DNA from: Cricetomys ansorgei
Lineage: Eukaryota; Chordata; Mammalia; Rodentia; Nesomyidae
Direction: 5' to 3'
Assembly (NCBI GenBank): GCA_026225945.1
Contig: JAMJFZ010001133.1
Span: 6,778,501-6,842,500 of the forward strand
DNA length: 64,000 nucleotides
Below the pieces are notes generated by a model that was given only the letters and a program-made list of their open reading frames with translations, was not told the origin of the DNA and searched no databases. Position numbers and translations under genes: made by a program. Positions 23,338 to 34,800 of the stretch are shown one piece after another (positions within the stretch are counted from its first letter, which is position 1; the number at the start of each line of letters is the position of its first letter).

Positions 23338-24169
23338 TGTAGAGGAATAGGCTTGTATGAAAGCTAGGGTATACAATCCAGGAGCTACATTCAGAGGCCT
23401 GTTTGGTCTGGATGGAATGTAGACACCCTTTTAATCCAATATTCGAAAAAAAAAAAAAAAAAAAGAAAACACCATTATTACCAGTATTCAGAATGCAATT
23501 GTGGTCCACACATTTAATCCCTAACAAAAAAAGAGTGGAAGAAGACATAGAAAGCAGAACTCAGAAGGAGTCAGTGTTACACAGGAAGTGATGTCTGAGA
23601 TAATTCAGAGTAAATGACAGACAAAGTACAAATCAGAGGAAGAGTTAGAAGACTGATATGTCCCATTCTAAGGAGAAAAGGCAGGTTCTCAGCTCAGTTA
23701 ATGACAGGTACATAAGAGGTAGACTTAGTTAACAGAACATTCAGTTCTGTTATTAGAGTGAGTTAAAAAGAGTCAGTTCAAGAGTATACAGAGTGAGTCA
23801 CTTGAAGGATCAGTAAGAAGAATCAGTTGAAGAGTCAGTGGAGAAGCAGGCTGAAGAGTTACTTGAACAAGAAGAGTAAGAGTTCAGAAGGAGCTAGTCA
23901 GAGTGGATCATTCAGCAGTAGGTTTTGGAAGGCTAAGACTGAACCTTCTAGGTCTGGTATAATAGTTTAAATCTTCTAGATTTTATGAAGGTTGAAGCCT
24001 TCCAGTTCAAGGATTAAGACTAGATCATAAAAGAGGATAAAACTATAAAGTTCCTGGGTTCCAGGACTAGGACCAGTGATTTAATTAGACAAAAGAATAA
24101 ACTGTCCTCTGCCCTGAATCAACATCTACGTCTGGTAAATCTACATCAACATCTGAATCAACAACTACA
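23338..24169 (+). mobile_element. LTR-like family, member B
   Basis: It starts TGTAGAGGAATAGGCTTG, almost identical to member A, and ends ACAACTACA. Possible 6-bp duplication CTTCCT (23332-23337) and CTTTCC (24170-24175), two mismatches. AATAAA is at 24098-24103 (AAGAATAAACTG). A B1-like monomer (CACACATTTAATCCC) is at about 23505, and an A-run at 23446-23464 interrupts the first monomer. The TCAG-rich core (23560-23920) is shorter than in A. The end has repeated CATCTAC/CATCTG motifs. Confidence 0.68.
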
Positions 24170-24441
24170 CTTTCCTTAACTTATTTTTTTGTCCAGTATT
24201 TGATCATAGCCATGAGGCAACTAACATTGTTTGTATTAATTTAAAACACTGATAAACTTCCAAATTACCCATATCTCACAGACAAGAAACTCCAAATCAA
24301 AAATGCCAAAACATTCTGAACTTGAGATATAAGATATGGGATAAAAGGTGAATTTGATGTTTGAAAGACTTGCAAGTTTAGATTCACTCCTAACCTGTTC
24401 AGTAAAATATTTCCTCACTGATGAAAGACCTTGGGATAAGC

Positions 24442-24445
<4 letters not shown>
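24170..24445. other. unassigned AT-rich DNA
   Basis: Nothing recognised besides the right flank of member B. Confidence 0.4.

Positions 24446-24498
<53 letters not shown>
24446..24498. repeat. (TA)n microsatellite
   Basis: 53 bases of perfect TA repeat. Confidence 0.98.
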
Positions 24499-24502
<4 letters not shown>

Positions 24503-25254
24503 TGTGAAGCTTTTGATGAGTAAGAGTCAGATTTTTTTTTTCAGATTTCCACAGTATTTTCATTGGATTACTTTAAAGTTCTGTGGCCTTCTTTTATGTC
24601 AGACATAGGATGTTGCTGAGTTATCCAATTTCCTCCATTTTTGGTCTAGTTTCTTCTGGATGGGAAGAAGCTATTCTCAAAATGCTTTATACTTGTCAAT
24701 CAGTCATAACTTTTTCATATCTTTCAAGCACACATTTTTTTAGAAGTATAGAATATAACTAAGTTTCAGGCTATGTTTTCTCATGTCCACATGGTTGCTA
24801 AGTCCACTGTTTTATTTTATTTTTTCTTCTATAATAATGAAAACATGCAAGTTGGTGGTTTAAAAACTATCTGATTGAAGCTATGCCCTTGGTGCCTACA
24901 GAACACCTGATAAGTATTAAATGTCAGGGGAATTACTTATTAGTTATGGTAAAGAAGAAAATGAACTGGCAGAGACAATCAATGGAGAAGTCCTGGATCC
25001 CAGGAGGTTAATGTATAGCAGGGCTCATTTTCCTCAATAATTAAAAAAAAATGTATCTGAATCAACAGTTCATTTACTCCACTTGTCAATAAATGTATTC
25101 CTTTGGACCCTTAATCTAAATGAAGATTCTGTCCCCAGCTCACCACCATAATTGCTACCAGATTACAGGAAGCTTCCCATATCTCTTTCTCAGACAACTG
25201 CTTTAAGTTTGTAATATGGGATCCTCCCTTGGCCAATATAACTAAGTCAGTTTT
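24499..25254. other. unassigned DNA
   Basis: AT-rich; no repeat or gene recognised. Confidence 0.4.
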
Positions 25255-26089
25255 TGATGTAGATATGGATATAGGCCTGTATTCACAAGATTTAGATGTC
25301 ATTTCAGGGCAGTGAACACTTTTCTTTTGTCTAACTAAATCACCAGTTCTAGTCCAGAGCCCTGGAGCCCTGAAGCCCTAGTGAGTTTTGTACTCTTTAC
25401 AATCTACACTTAACCCTTGAACTGGAAGGCTTCAGCCTTCCTACAATCTAGAACATTTAAACTGCTAACCCAGACCTAGAGGGCTTCAGTCTTAGCCTCC
25501 CAAGACCTACTGCTAACTGAGCCACTCTGACTAGCTCCTTCTGAACTCTTACTCTTCTGGTTCAACTTACTCTTTGTTTTGGGTTTTTTTTCTGCTGAGA
25601 TTTCTTTTGTCTCTGTGTCTCTCCTTGAGCGCTCAATCTTGCCTCTGTAACTGATTGCTTCAACTACCTTCTCCGTAACTCACTCCAGCCTCAGCTTCTG
25701 GAGCTCTTCTGTAACTGACTCTGTTATGACTGTAATTTACTCTGTAACTGCTCCTTAACACACTCTTCAGCCTGCTTCTCAACTGACTCTTCTTACTGAC
25801 TCCTCTGTGTGCTTTTCTTAACTCTTACTCTTTGTCTGCCATTCACTCTTACTCATCTCAGAAGTCACTTCCTGTGTGACAAAGACTCCTTCTGAGTTCT
25901 GCTTTCTGTGCCTGCTTCCACTTTTTTCCCCTCCTAGGGATTAAAGGCATGTACCTCCACTTCCTTTGAAATACTAGGATTAAAGATGTTTGTTACCGCT
26001 GCTTTCTGAATACTGGATTAAAATACCGGCATCTGAATGTAGTCCCTGGAGTGTATACCCTAGCTTTCACACAGGGCTATTGCTCTATA
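25255..26089 (-). mobile_element. LTR-like family, member C (inverted)
   Basis: On the minus strand it starts TATAGAGCAATAGCCCTGTG, matching TGTAGAGGAATAGGCCTGTG of member A. B1-like monomers follow at about 25940-26040 (plus strand GGGATTAAAGGCATGTACCT and ACTAGGATTAAAGATG). Then comes the TCAG-rich core, here read as CTGACT words (25560-25880), and the GGTCTAGGTTAGCAG-like and CTGGTGATTTAGTTAGAC end blocks. The 3' boundary is unsure: 25255 is the last clear homology. A possible duplication GCCAAT (25232-25237) and GCCATT (26090-26095) would put the end at 25238. Confidence 0.65.
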
Positions 26090-26689
26090 GCCATTAGTCT
26101 GAATGATTAGTTTAAATTTACCAGAGAATATATATTGTCTCTCTATTGGGCTTTCTATAGTGGATCACATCTTATTAAAAATTAGGGAGTCATAATGTCT
26201 GACTTGCTTCTTCATTATTTTGGCCTTTATGTCTGGGACCATGGGACTTTCTGGTTTTTATTTTGTTATCTTGCAAAACTTACACATTAGGGCATTGTCA
26301 ATTGATATAACATGAACTGGGATGCTACCTTGGGGTTTTATGGCTGCTACTGAAGAGTCTTCAGAATTTACTAACACCCAGAGTATTCAATTCCAAGAAC
26401 TCTCTGTCCTGTATCAATGTTTTATTGCTGTCTTTATACATAATAACTTCACTTAGGCATTAACCTATCTTGTCTACTATGGTTCTTACCATTAGAAATA
26501 AGCCTAAAATTAAAGGCCTTTCTCTCTTTCTTCACTGCTTTTATGAGATTTGCAAACAGGAAGACCTGCAACATTTATGTGCTTGCACACACTCACTTGT
26601 ACACACACCATGCCCAAGAGTCATTTATAAGTACAAAACTTAGCAGACATTTTAAGTGCTTGCTCTTCTGAGAATCTCCTTCTGTATGT
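26090..26689. other. unassigned DNA
   Basis: No repeat or gene recognised. Confidence 0.4.
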
Positions 26690-26785
26690 TTAAGCAGTCA
26701 ATTAAATGTCACATTCTCAAGAAGCTCTTCTGGACACATTACCAATTGCAACACTCCTACAGTCTCTACACTTTTGTTTGTATGT
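26690..26785 (+). mobile_element. possible L2 fragment
   Basis: AATTAAATGTCACATTCTCA followed by AGAAGCTCTTCTGG resembles the L2 consensus words AAATGTCACCTCCTCAGAGA and GGCCTTCCCTGACC. Short and diverged. Confidence 0.4.
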
Positions 26786-26812
26786 TCAAATTTACACAAC
26801 ATATATAATTAG

Positions 26813-27003
26813 TGCTTGGAGACACCAGAAAAGTAAGTGGATCTTAGGAACTGTAGTATAGGACAGTTTTGAGTCACCTTGTGTGTAGTGTGAACCAAAC
26901 CTGTATCCTCCAAACAAAACAAAACAAAACAACAACAAAGCAAAACAAACAAACAAAAAAACCCAGCAAGTGCACTTAACCACTAAGCCATCTCACCAGG
27001 CTT
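26813..27003 (-). mobile_element. inverted B3/B2 SINE carrying an A/C-rich expansion
   Basis: The right end has AGCAAGTGCACTTAACCACT and AAGCCATCTCACCAGGC, the inverted B2/B3 head. The left part has GGATCTTAGGAACTG and GTGTGAACCAAACCTG. Between them, at about 26913-26962, is a run of CAAAA/CAAA units where the SINE should read GTCCTCTGCAAGA, so a simple repeat has expanded inside the element. Confidence 0.75.
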
Positions 27004-27896
27004 CCATTTACATTTTAAGCAAGACATTGTGAAGCATTGAACTAATTTGTAATGTACAACAGTAGCCAACACTCTTCAAATAGCTATTTTTATAATCAAA
27101 GTTCATTCCTAGAAAAAATTAATTTTGATTACTTGGCTTGTTAAAAAAAAACAATATAGATAACGTGGCTGGTATTTCCGTTAAAATTAACTAACACTTA
27201 TTCTTACTCTGCAGTTTCACATTATGCTTAGGGCTTTATTTAGTTCTAATTTTACTGTATTTTAATTATATTTTCTACTAATAAACTTATATCCCCATCT
27301 ATCTACATTTTAAGTTATTAATATTTTATTGCCAAATTATCAGAGATATAATTAAAGAGTGCAAACACAATTTTATTATACAGGGATGCATGAAGGAGTT
27401 ATATAAATAACAGTGAGGTAAGGCGGTGGAAGATGTGTCACCTGAGACTTCTGCACCAGTTAAAAGGCTTTAGATATGAGTTGAAGAAAAATTACAGCAA
27501 ATATTGAAAGGCAAATTCAAAAGGAAAAGGGATGCTCTGTTGATCCACAGTTTAGTATCTTTCTGTTTATGATCAGCTTTTATTGGACTTGCAGCTCATA
27601 TCTCTTAGGCCTGTCTGCATCTCACCCTGGAGACCTGTGCCACTTGTGGAAGCAGAACACTTTCCTAGTACAGAACAAAGACTAGGCCCTTTCAGTAGGA
27701 TAGAGCATCACTTGACAACCTTTTCCAGTTCCCCCATTTCCTTAAAGGCGTTTGACAATTTAGATAATTTTGCTAATTCTATCTTTGTAATATTTAGATT
27801 TAGTGATATCCAAAACAGAAAGTTACCAAATCAAGGTTATGTAAAGATATAAAAAGGAAGATACTGTTGCTTGTACCCATCCACCCGACCCTTTGC
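27004..27896. other. unassigned AT-rich DNA
   Basis: No gene recognised. 27560-27740 (CTTTTATTGGACTTGCAG and following) is less AT-rich and may be an old LTR in minus orientation, but no ends are found. Confidence 0.3.
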
Positions 27897-27962
27897 GGGG
27901 GGTGGGGGGTAAGAGTTATACTACTCTATAACTCAGGTTATTACTGGGGGTGGGTGGGGGGG
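27897..27962 (+). other. G-rich segment, possible G-quadruplex
   Basis: Two G clusters: six G, T, six G at 27897-27909, and G5-T-G3-T-G7 at 27946-27962. The second cluster alone can supply four G-triplets with short loops. The surrounding 27855-28090 is the most GC-rich part of a long AT-rich stretch. Confidence 0.6.
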
Positions 27963-28615
27963 TCCCTTATACCCTTTACCTGGTCCATTGGCTGCCAGAC
28001 TGCAGCTGCTGCTCCCTGGGCATGCCAAGGCAGATCCATCTCTATGTATGTCCATGTGTGTCTCAGGCCTTGTCCTGTTTTCTCCTATAAGATACAAATG
28101 TTTACAAAATGTTTGTATTTTGTAAATACATAATATGACTATATCATCTAATGTATTTTAGATTTTGCTGGATCTGAAAGTACTTGGTGTTAATATAATT
28201 ATAAATTAATTTACTAGCTATACTCGTAAGTAAGCTAAAAATGTAGGTACATTACTTTTCAAGAATTTTAGACATTTTTAGATTTAAAAATTCAGAAATC
28301 CATCACATTTTAATGAAAACCTGAAGTAACTATTTCAGGTATAATTTCATCATTCCATGAAATTTGAATTCTTTGAATCCAACACATCTACATACACTTA
28401 CTAGTTTAAAAAAAAATTCTTATCTTTTATCAAGTTAGCTGAATTTTTGTAGTAATTTTCTTTCATTAGCTTTAGTATATTTGCATATTAATGTGTGAGT
28501 CAGGTTAAGAAAGAAAAAGAACAATGGTTCCATTAGCATCTCATTATATGTCTCCTGACAAGAGAGCTTGATTTAGGAATAATCAGAACAAAGAAGCCTG
28601 GTTTAACATTAGGGT

Positions 28616-28618
<3 letters not shown>
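27963..28618. other. unassigned DNA
   Basis: GC-richer to about 28090 (CTGCAGCTGCTGCTCCCTGG), then AT-rich; nothing recognised. Confidence 0.35.

Positions 28619-28646
<28 letters not shown>
28619..28646. repeat. poly(T) run, 28 bases
   Basis: Uninterrupted T. It could be the tail of a retroposed sequence in minus orientation, but no recognisable element lies to its right. Confidence 0.95.
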
Positions 28647-28649
<3 letters not shown>

Positions 28650-29018
28650 TTATAAGACAGCCTTTCACACTCATGCTGTTAATGTTTTAAATTCTACCAA
28701 GAAATGAAACACAATCAATACATTCTCTTATGAAAGTCATTCACAGAAATTTTAATAGAACCTGATGTTTATAGGAAGTTAAAATATATCTGTGTAAATA
28801 TAATCTTAAATTGAATTACTATTGTCACACATCTGCGAAAGATGGATAAGGACACAAAGCCTCTTATGCAACTGCTTGTATTCTATATATATATTAAGTG
28901 AATTCCCTGGTTTATATACATAATTAAAAATGAGCTGAAAAAAAAGTATGTAGAATTGCATACAAAATATATGTAGGCCTTCAATATATAAAGACAAATT
29001 GAAAAGTCTTTCTAGTTC
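28647..29018. other. unassigned AT-rich DNA
   Basis: Nothing recognised. Confidence 0.4.
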
Positions 29019-29045
29019 AAAACAAACAAACAAACAAACAAACAC
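29019..29045. repeat. (CAAA)n simple repeat
   Basis: About six CAAA units. Confidence 0.9.
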
Positions 29046-31139
29046 ATAACTTCAACAGGATCTGTCCATCTTGATTATATGCCAAATTCCCATGTACTGA
29101 GGCTGATACAGGAAGGTGTTTCACTTGTACCAATTAAGATTAGGGATTGGTAGTCTAGTGATGAGCTTTTCCCCTGGAGTAAGGGGGAATTTACTTAGGT
29201 CCTGTCAGTTTGCAAGGACCTCTAATTTCTCAAGAAAATCTTAAAATCGTAACTAGGTATAACTTTAAATTATTAAATATTAGTTAAAATTAGGTTTTAC
29301 TTTTCTTAACAAATAAAATATTGGTGTCACCCTGCCCTGTGGCCAATGAGTCTGAGTCTTGCTTATCAAAGGATATATTATAAAGATCTGAGGAGGATTC
29401 CTAGAGACTCCAGGCTTTTGAGCAAAGAATATTACAAACAAAACACTTCTTATTTTTATTATTTTAAAGTAATCAAAGCAGGAAGTGAAAATTACAGTTT
29501 GTTAAGGTAAATACAAGTACAAGGAGGAAATATATTCCGTGTTGTGTCTTATTTTAGTCATGTGAAAAGAGCCAAGAAGATTACTGCCAGGCCTTTGCCT
29601 TTCCGACATAGATAATGGATAATGTGGACAGGCCAGGGCATTCTCTTCATGTCCTTGCTTTCAAGTGCATTCACTTATCATAGTTTATGCAATGCATTCT
29701 ATTAAGATACCTTGTGGGATGACCATTCTGCACTCTGCTCCACACACAGTTTACAGTAAGTTCACAGCTTTCTTACAATGGCTCCCACATATTGAATCAA
29801 ACATTATGCAACCACAAACTTCTTCACTAAATGGTCTTTTTAAAGAGAATAAAATGAGCTGTGGCCAACCTGTTGTTGTGAATCATTTATGGTGAGGGAT
29901 GTTTTAGAGATAGGTTAGAATCAGTAGGGTGAATCGGTATGGTTTAGGGACCTAAATTTTCAATTTACTTAAAACTTACTTTTATTATCTTCACTCACAT
30001 ATATACTCAAATATGTCTTTAAGGACTTTCAATTACACAAAGCCAAGATTGAAATCCATAATTTGATAGCTTGGAGCTAATAGTGAAATGTCATGAGTAT
30101 GGAAATGCTTGCATCCAGATTGAGTAGTTATGAAAGTTAAGGAAATTCAATATGATGTTTAGAAAAATACTGTTGTAAAAGAATGACTCTCCCTTAAAGA
30201 GCAATAGGAAAGGATGTTAATTTGGGTGAAAAAATAAGCCCCTGTGGCCTGGAAACACAAAATTCAATCTATGTTAAATGGGCTTCTACCATTCTTTGTT
30301 CTGTAAACTTTAGAGTTACAGAAAACACAGTCTCAAATCAATGTTTACCAATCACACTTGTGGGCCTTCATGAAAGAGAAGAAAGTCTCATCTGTGGGAT
30401 TCAAACACTGTATTCCATGCCTACCTCTACAGTGGAATAAACTTGAAGGCTTTTAAATAGAAATACAAAGGATTGGTAACCATCATGAAACTATGTGATC
30501 ATGTACATAGTAATGGGGATGGAATTTTGGGGTTTACTGTGGCTTGAGACAAGTTTGCTCTCAGCTCACAACATATGGGATGCCCACAATCATCATATTG
30601 AAGTTTTGTTTAGCCAAGGCCAAGAAGTAAGCTGTGTCATGGCTCTCCATGCAGTTTCCTTAGCCTTGGCTAATTCTAAAAATTAGAATCATATTCCAAA
30701 GAATTTACCATGGATATAATCAAATTAATTCTAACTACAGTACATTTTTAATATATTTTCTACTTCTGTTTTCAGAATGTTAAGATATTGCTGACTCTTA
30801 ATTTATGGCTTAATGTATATTAATTTCCCAAAAGAACACTGCAAGTTTATTACAAAGGAAAGGAATCTCCTACTTAAGTACTCTAGGTTATTTGAATAGA
30901 TTAATACTTCTATAGGCATATCTTCAGAGTATTGATTTTCCAACATAAATGCAGTCACGAGAGTTTCACACATACAGTCTAGGCATATTGAATGCCTATG
31001 AGAAGAGCTCTAGGGAGTGGCCCTCCCAGCCTTTGCTTACTCCAAACTGTACCTATGAAATTAACTGGACTTCACATTTTAGATTGGTTGCTTTTGTAAC
31101 TTAAAGTGTAATTTTAGTTACACATATTCATTTGCTTAT
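29046..31139. other. unassigned DNA
   Basis: About 2.1 kb of moderate complexity without gene, SINE or LTR that I can recognise. Frames at 29665-29895 and 30222-30440 show no domain. Confidence 0.4.
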
Positions 31140-31349
31140 TTACCTACCAGTCTTTTTGTTTGTTTGTTTAGCTGTATTAATTTAGTATGTGTTTGGAATG
31201 TGTGAGCACAGAGATGTCTGCGAGTGTGCACATGCCACTCAATGCTTGTGGATGTCAGAAGATGTCTTTTGAGATGTCTCTCTTTTGGCCATATGGATTC
31301 CAGATTCAGGTCATCAGATTTGGTTGTGAGAATCTTATCCACTGAGATG
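31140..31349 (-). mobile_element. inverted B3-type SINE
   Basis: Plus-strand TGTGCACATGCCACTCAATG, TGTGGATGTCAGAAGATG and GATTCAGGTCATCAGATTTG, then ATCCACTGAGATGTG, follow the inverted B3 order. It is old, with the head only partly readable. The frame at 31136-31342 reads this repeat. Confidence 0.68.
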
Positions 31350-31421
31350 TGTTAAACTTTCAAATCTAATATAACTATTATCTTCTCAGCTTCCTGTATT
31401 ACTAGTAACTGAAATCATTTT

Positions 31422-31441
31422 TCTTTTTTTTTTTTTTTTTT
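31422..31441. repeat. poly(T) run
   Basis: Uninterrupted T-run of about 20 bases. Confidence 0.9.
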
Positions 31442-31748
31442 GGTAAGAGTTCACTCAATGGTTTACAACATTTGCTGTGCTAATTACAATATAAAATATC
31501 TAAATTGAAAAAAACAAAAGTTCACATTATCTACTCTTATGATAGTAAAAACTTGCAATGCTGCAAAACAAAACAAAACAACAGTCCCTATAGGAAATCA
31601 GTGATTAATATCTAAAACTGAATAAAGAATAATATGAGGCTGATAGTGGTTTAGCATTATATTTAAAGGAACATAAGTAATTAAAATATTTTATTTAAAT
31701 TTCAGAAATTATTTCTCCTAACACTGGGAAAACTACGTAGTGGTGTAG

Positions 31749-31750
<2 letters not shown>

Positions 31751-31786
<36 letters not shown>

Positions 31787-31805
31787 TGTGATGTGTGTGT
31801 GTGTA
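31751..31805. repeat. (GT)n microsatellite
   Basis: Perfect GT at 31751-31784, then GGTGTGATGTG interruptions and a second GT run to 31805. Confidence 0.97.
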
Positions 31806-34800
31806 TAAATTGCATTAAATCAGAGTACAAAGGATGAAGTGTATAGCCCAGAGAGAATGCTCAGAGTACATTAAGATATTTGTGATTTCCACAATAGTTT
31901 ACAATATGATTTGTACTCATGCCTCACTGTATACCCACTGCTAGTGAGAACATTGTTGCTATACATTTTATTTTTACATAATCATTTCTGTTACTGTCAA
32001 GCTCAGTTGGTATTAGGGCAATCTACTTATACTGCACAATATCACTGCATTTAACATTCTGTGTAGGAAATATTGCTCATTCATACTTTTTAAATATATA
32101 TTTTCCAGGTCATTTTATGGGTTGTTTTATGTTTTGTCTTTTACTTAGAATATTTTCTTTCAGATAATATATTCTGATTATAGTTTCCTCTCCTCTTACT
32201 CCTCCTAGTTCCTTACTACCTCTCCTGCTATCCAGATCTACACCATGTGTGACCTAGGCATTCATATATTTTAAGGTATAACTTAAATGTTACTGTTCTG
32301 GCAAAACTATTTAAACCATGCCTTTCCATACAACTTGAGAAACAGTGTGAGTAGAAACAGGTGCTAAATCAAATGTAACTGAAAAAAAATTGAGTAAAAT
32401 AAATGCATTAGTAGCAGAGAGTCTTTAATACATCATAACTAAAGCTTTTGCTTAATTTGAATCATGTGTTTCATGAAATAAATATTGATTTTCTATTTTG
32501 ATAGTATGTTTTATTACTTAAACAAGTTTTAAGTTTAAATATGATTTGATATTTGTCTCCTCCCCAAAGTCACTCCAGATCCTCTCACCCTCTCTACTCA
32601 CCCAACTTAATTTTTGTCTCAAAAAACAAAAACCAAATACAACAACCCCCCACCCTCAAAATCAAGAAAACAAAATAAAAACATGCCTGTCTCCCCAACA
32701 CAAAAAACAAAAACAAACAAACAAACAAACTGTGGTGACCATTATATATTGGTCAATTACTCCTGAACATGAGGCCAGTCCTGGAGTGATTATATATAAC
32801 CAGGATATACCCAGTGTCATTCTATTGGAAAAAAATAATGTTTCCTTTTCCAGTATATATAGGTGACAGTTCGGTTGTTAACCTCAACCTTAGATGCTAA
32901 GTTTTCATTCATTATCTGCATTCATTACAAACTAAAAACAAAACAAATAAACTATTTTTCTTACTATAGATTTTAATTTTTCATGCTATAAAGGAACCCC
33001 AAGCATTTGTGAACATATGTACAGATTTTTCTGCAAGTGTGTATTTCTGGTTGTCAAATTTTAGATTGAAATCACCTCTCTTTGTTGGATCAATGCCTAT
33101 TTCCTTTCCATTATTTTACTTTCCCCTTTTATCAATAGATTTATTATCTTTTAAATATTATTATTTATCCTGATTGTTTTTATAAAAAATGTGTCTAGGA
33201 CAGATGATTTTTCAAAGTGACTGACTTGCAAAACTGCTCAAAATGACACCTGATGTTAAATATTTGGATCCCTTTGTAGTTTTGGACATGGATAATCTCC
33301 AATTTAATGGAACATGAAAACAGCCTAATATAAACACTTAAGTGCTAATAAACTTTTATATTTCACTAAATTATTATAATAATGATGACATTTTCCTTGA
33401 AAGCAGGATTCAATGGCCTACAATGACTAAGATAGTGGACTTGCTGCCCCAGATGAAATCGTGGAGATTTATCAGAAACACTACTATGTTTTCTTTCAAA
33501 CAATTTCCCACATAAACTGTTTCAACTGCCTTAAATGTATTTCATAAAAACATATTTTTATAGTTACATTGTGTAGGAAATGAACCAATTTTATGTAAAT
33601 GAACATTCTGCATTCTGCAGATAAAACATGCTAATTTTAACAATTTCAGACATCTGTGACAGAATTTCTAAACCACCGGCTGGATTAAGCTGACAAATGT
33701 GAAAAAGTAATACATGGCTAGTCACCTTTTAATTCTTACATTTACATTAAGCTACCACTTCAAAGGCTAAGGGTAATTTCACACTTTAAAATTTTAAATA
33801 GCTTTTATTCAACTTAAACAAAACATGCCCTATTGAAACACATTATAACGACTGTTTTTCTTTATTATGACGTATATTTTAGAAAATATTGAATAATATA
33901 ACATTTCTTTTCCCAAGTAATTAACACCCACACTATTCAGAATATTATTTGGTCATAATTCTTTACACGCTAAAAATGTACATTTAAGAACAAATTTCTA
34001 TACTGTATATATATAAATTGGTCCCTAAAAGTTTGGTAGTTCTTGAATAGACTTATTTGCATAAAATTTATATGTGTACATGCCTTATCATACTTTCTGC
34101 TTATTTCAGAATAACAAGACTATTCACATTTCTACCCTCGGATAAGTACCTGGTATATTTCTAAATATCTTTCATATGAAAAATCCTTTAATTCTACAAT
34201 TGTATGGACACAGAGTATTAATTTCACATATAATTCATAAAATGAGAAGCTGAGGAAGAGTTTACATAATTTTCTTTTGTTACATGGGCCACAATTCAAG
34301 AAGCAATCTCCATTAAAATCTTAAATCACCAGGCTAATGGGTACACCAAAAGACAGAATTTTGTGGTGAAATGTTTATATTTCAGCTAACATCTTGGCAG
34401 TATCTGGTACATTTGACCACTGAAATCATAAATGCTTCAAGTAATCTTAACTGCTTTTATAAGTGTGACATTTCGAGAGCCATTATGTATGTGCTTTGTG
34501 AGAAAATCATTTCCCTTTAAGAACATCAATGAGCAGTATACTGAAAAATCAATGACAAAATAGATTTAAAAGATTTACCTTCCATATCACACATGGGGAT
34601 TTATGTTCTTTGGATCTGGAAGCTTAAAAGTAAAATGCGTTCCATCCGTAGAACTTATCTTTCATTATGTACAACAATCCTACCCTCCAAGGCACCCTCA
34701 ATTACATATATGAAGTCAATAAATAATTCTCATTTTGTAAACACCTGCTCACAGGACTATTTGTAGGCTATAGGCTTTACTGTCAGTGTTTAGTGAGCAC

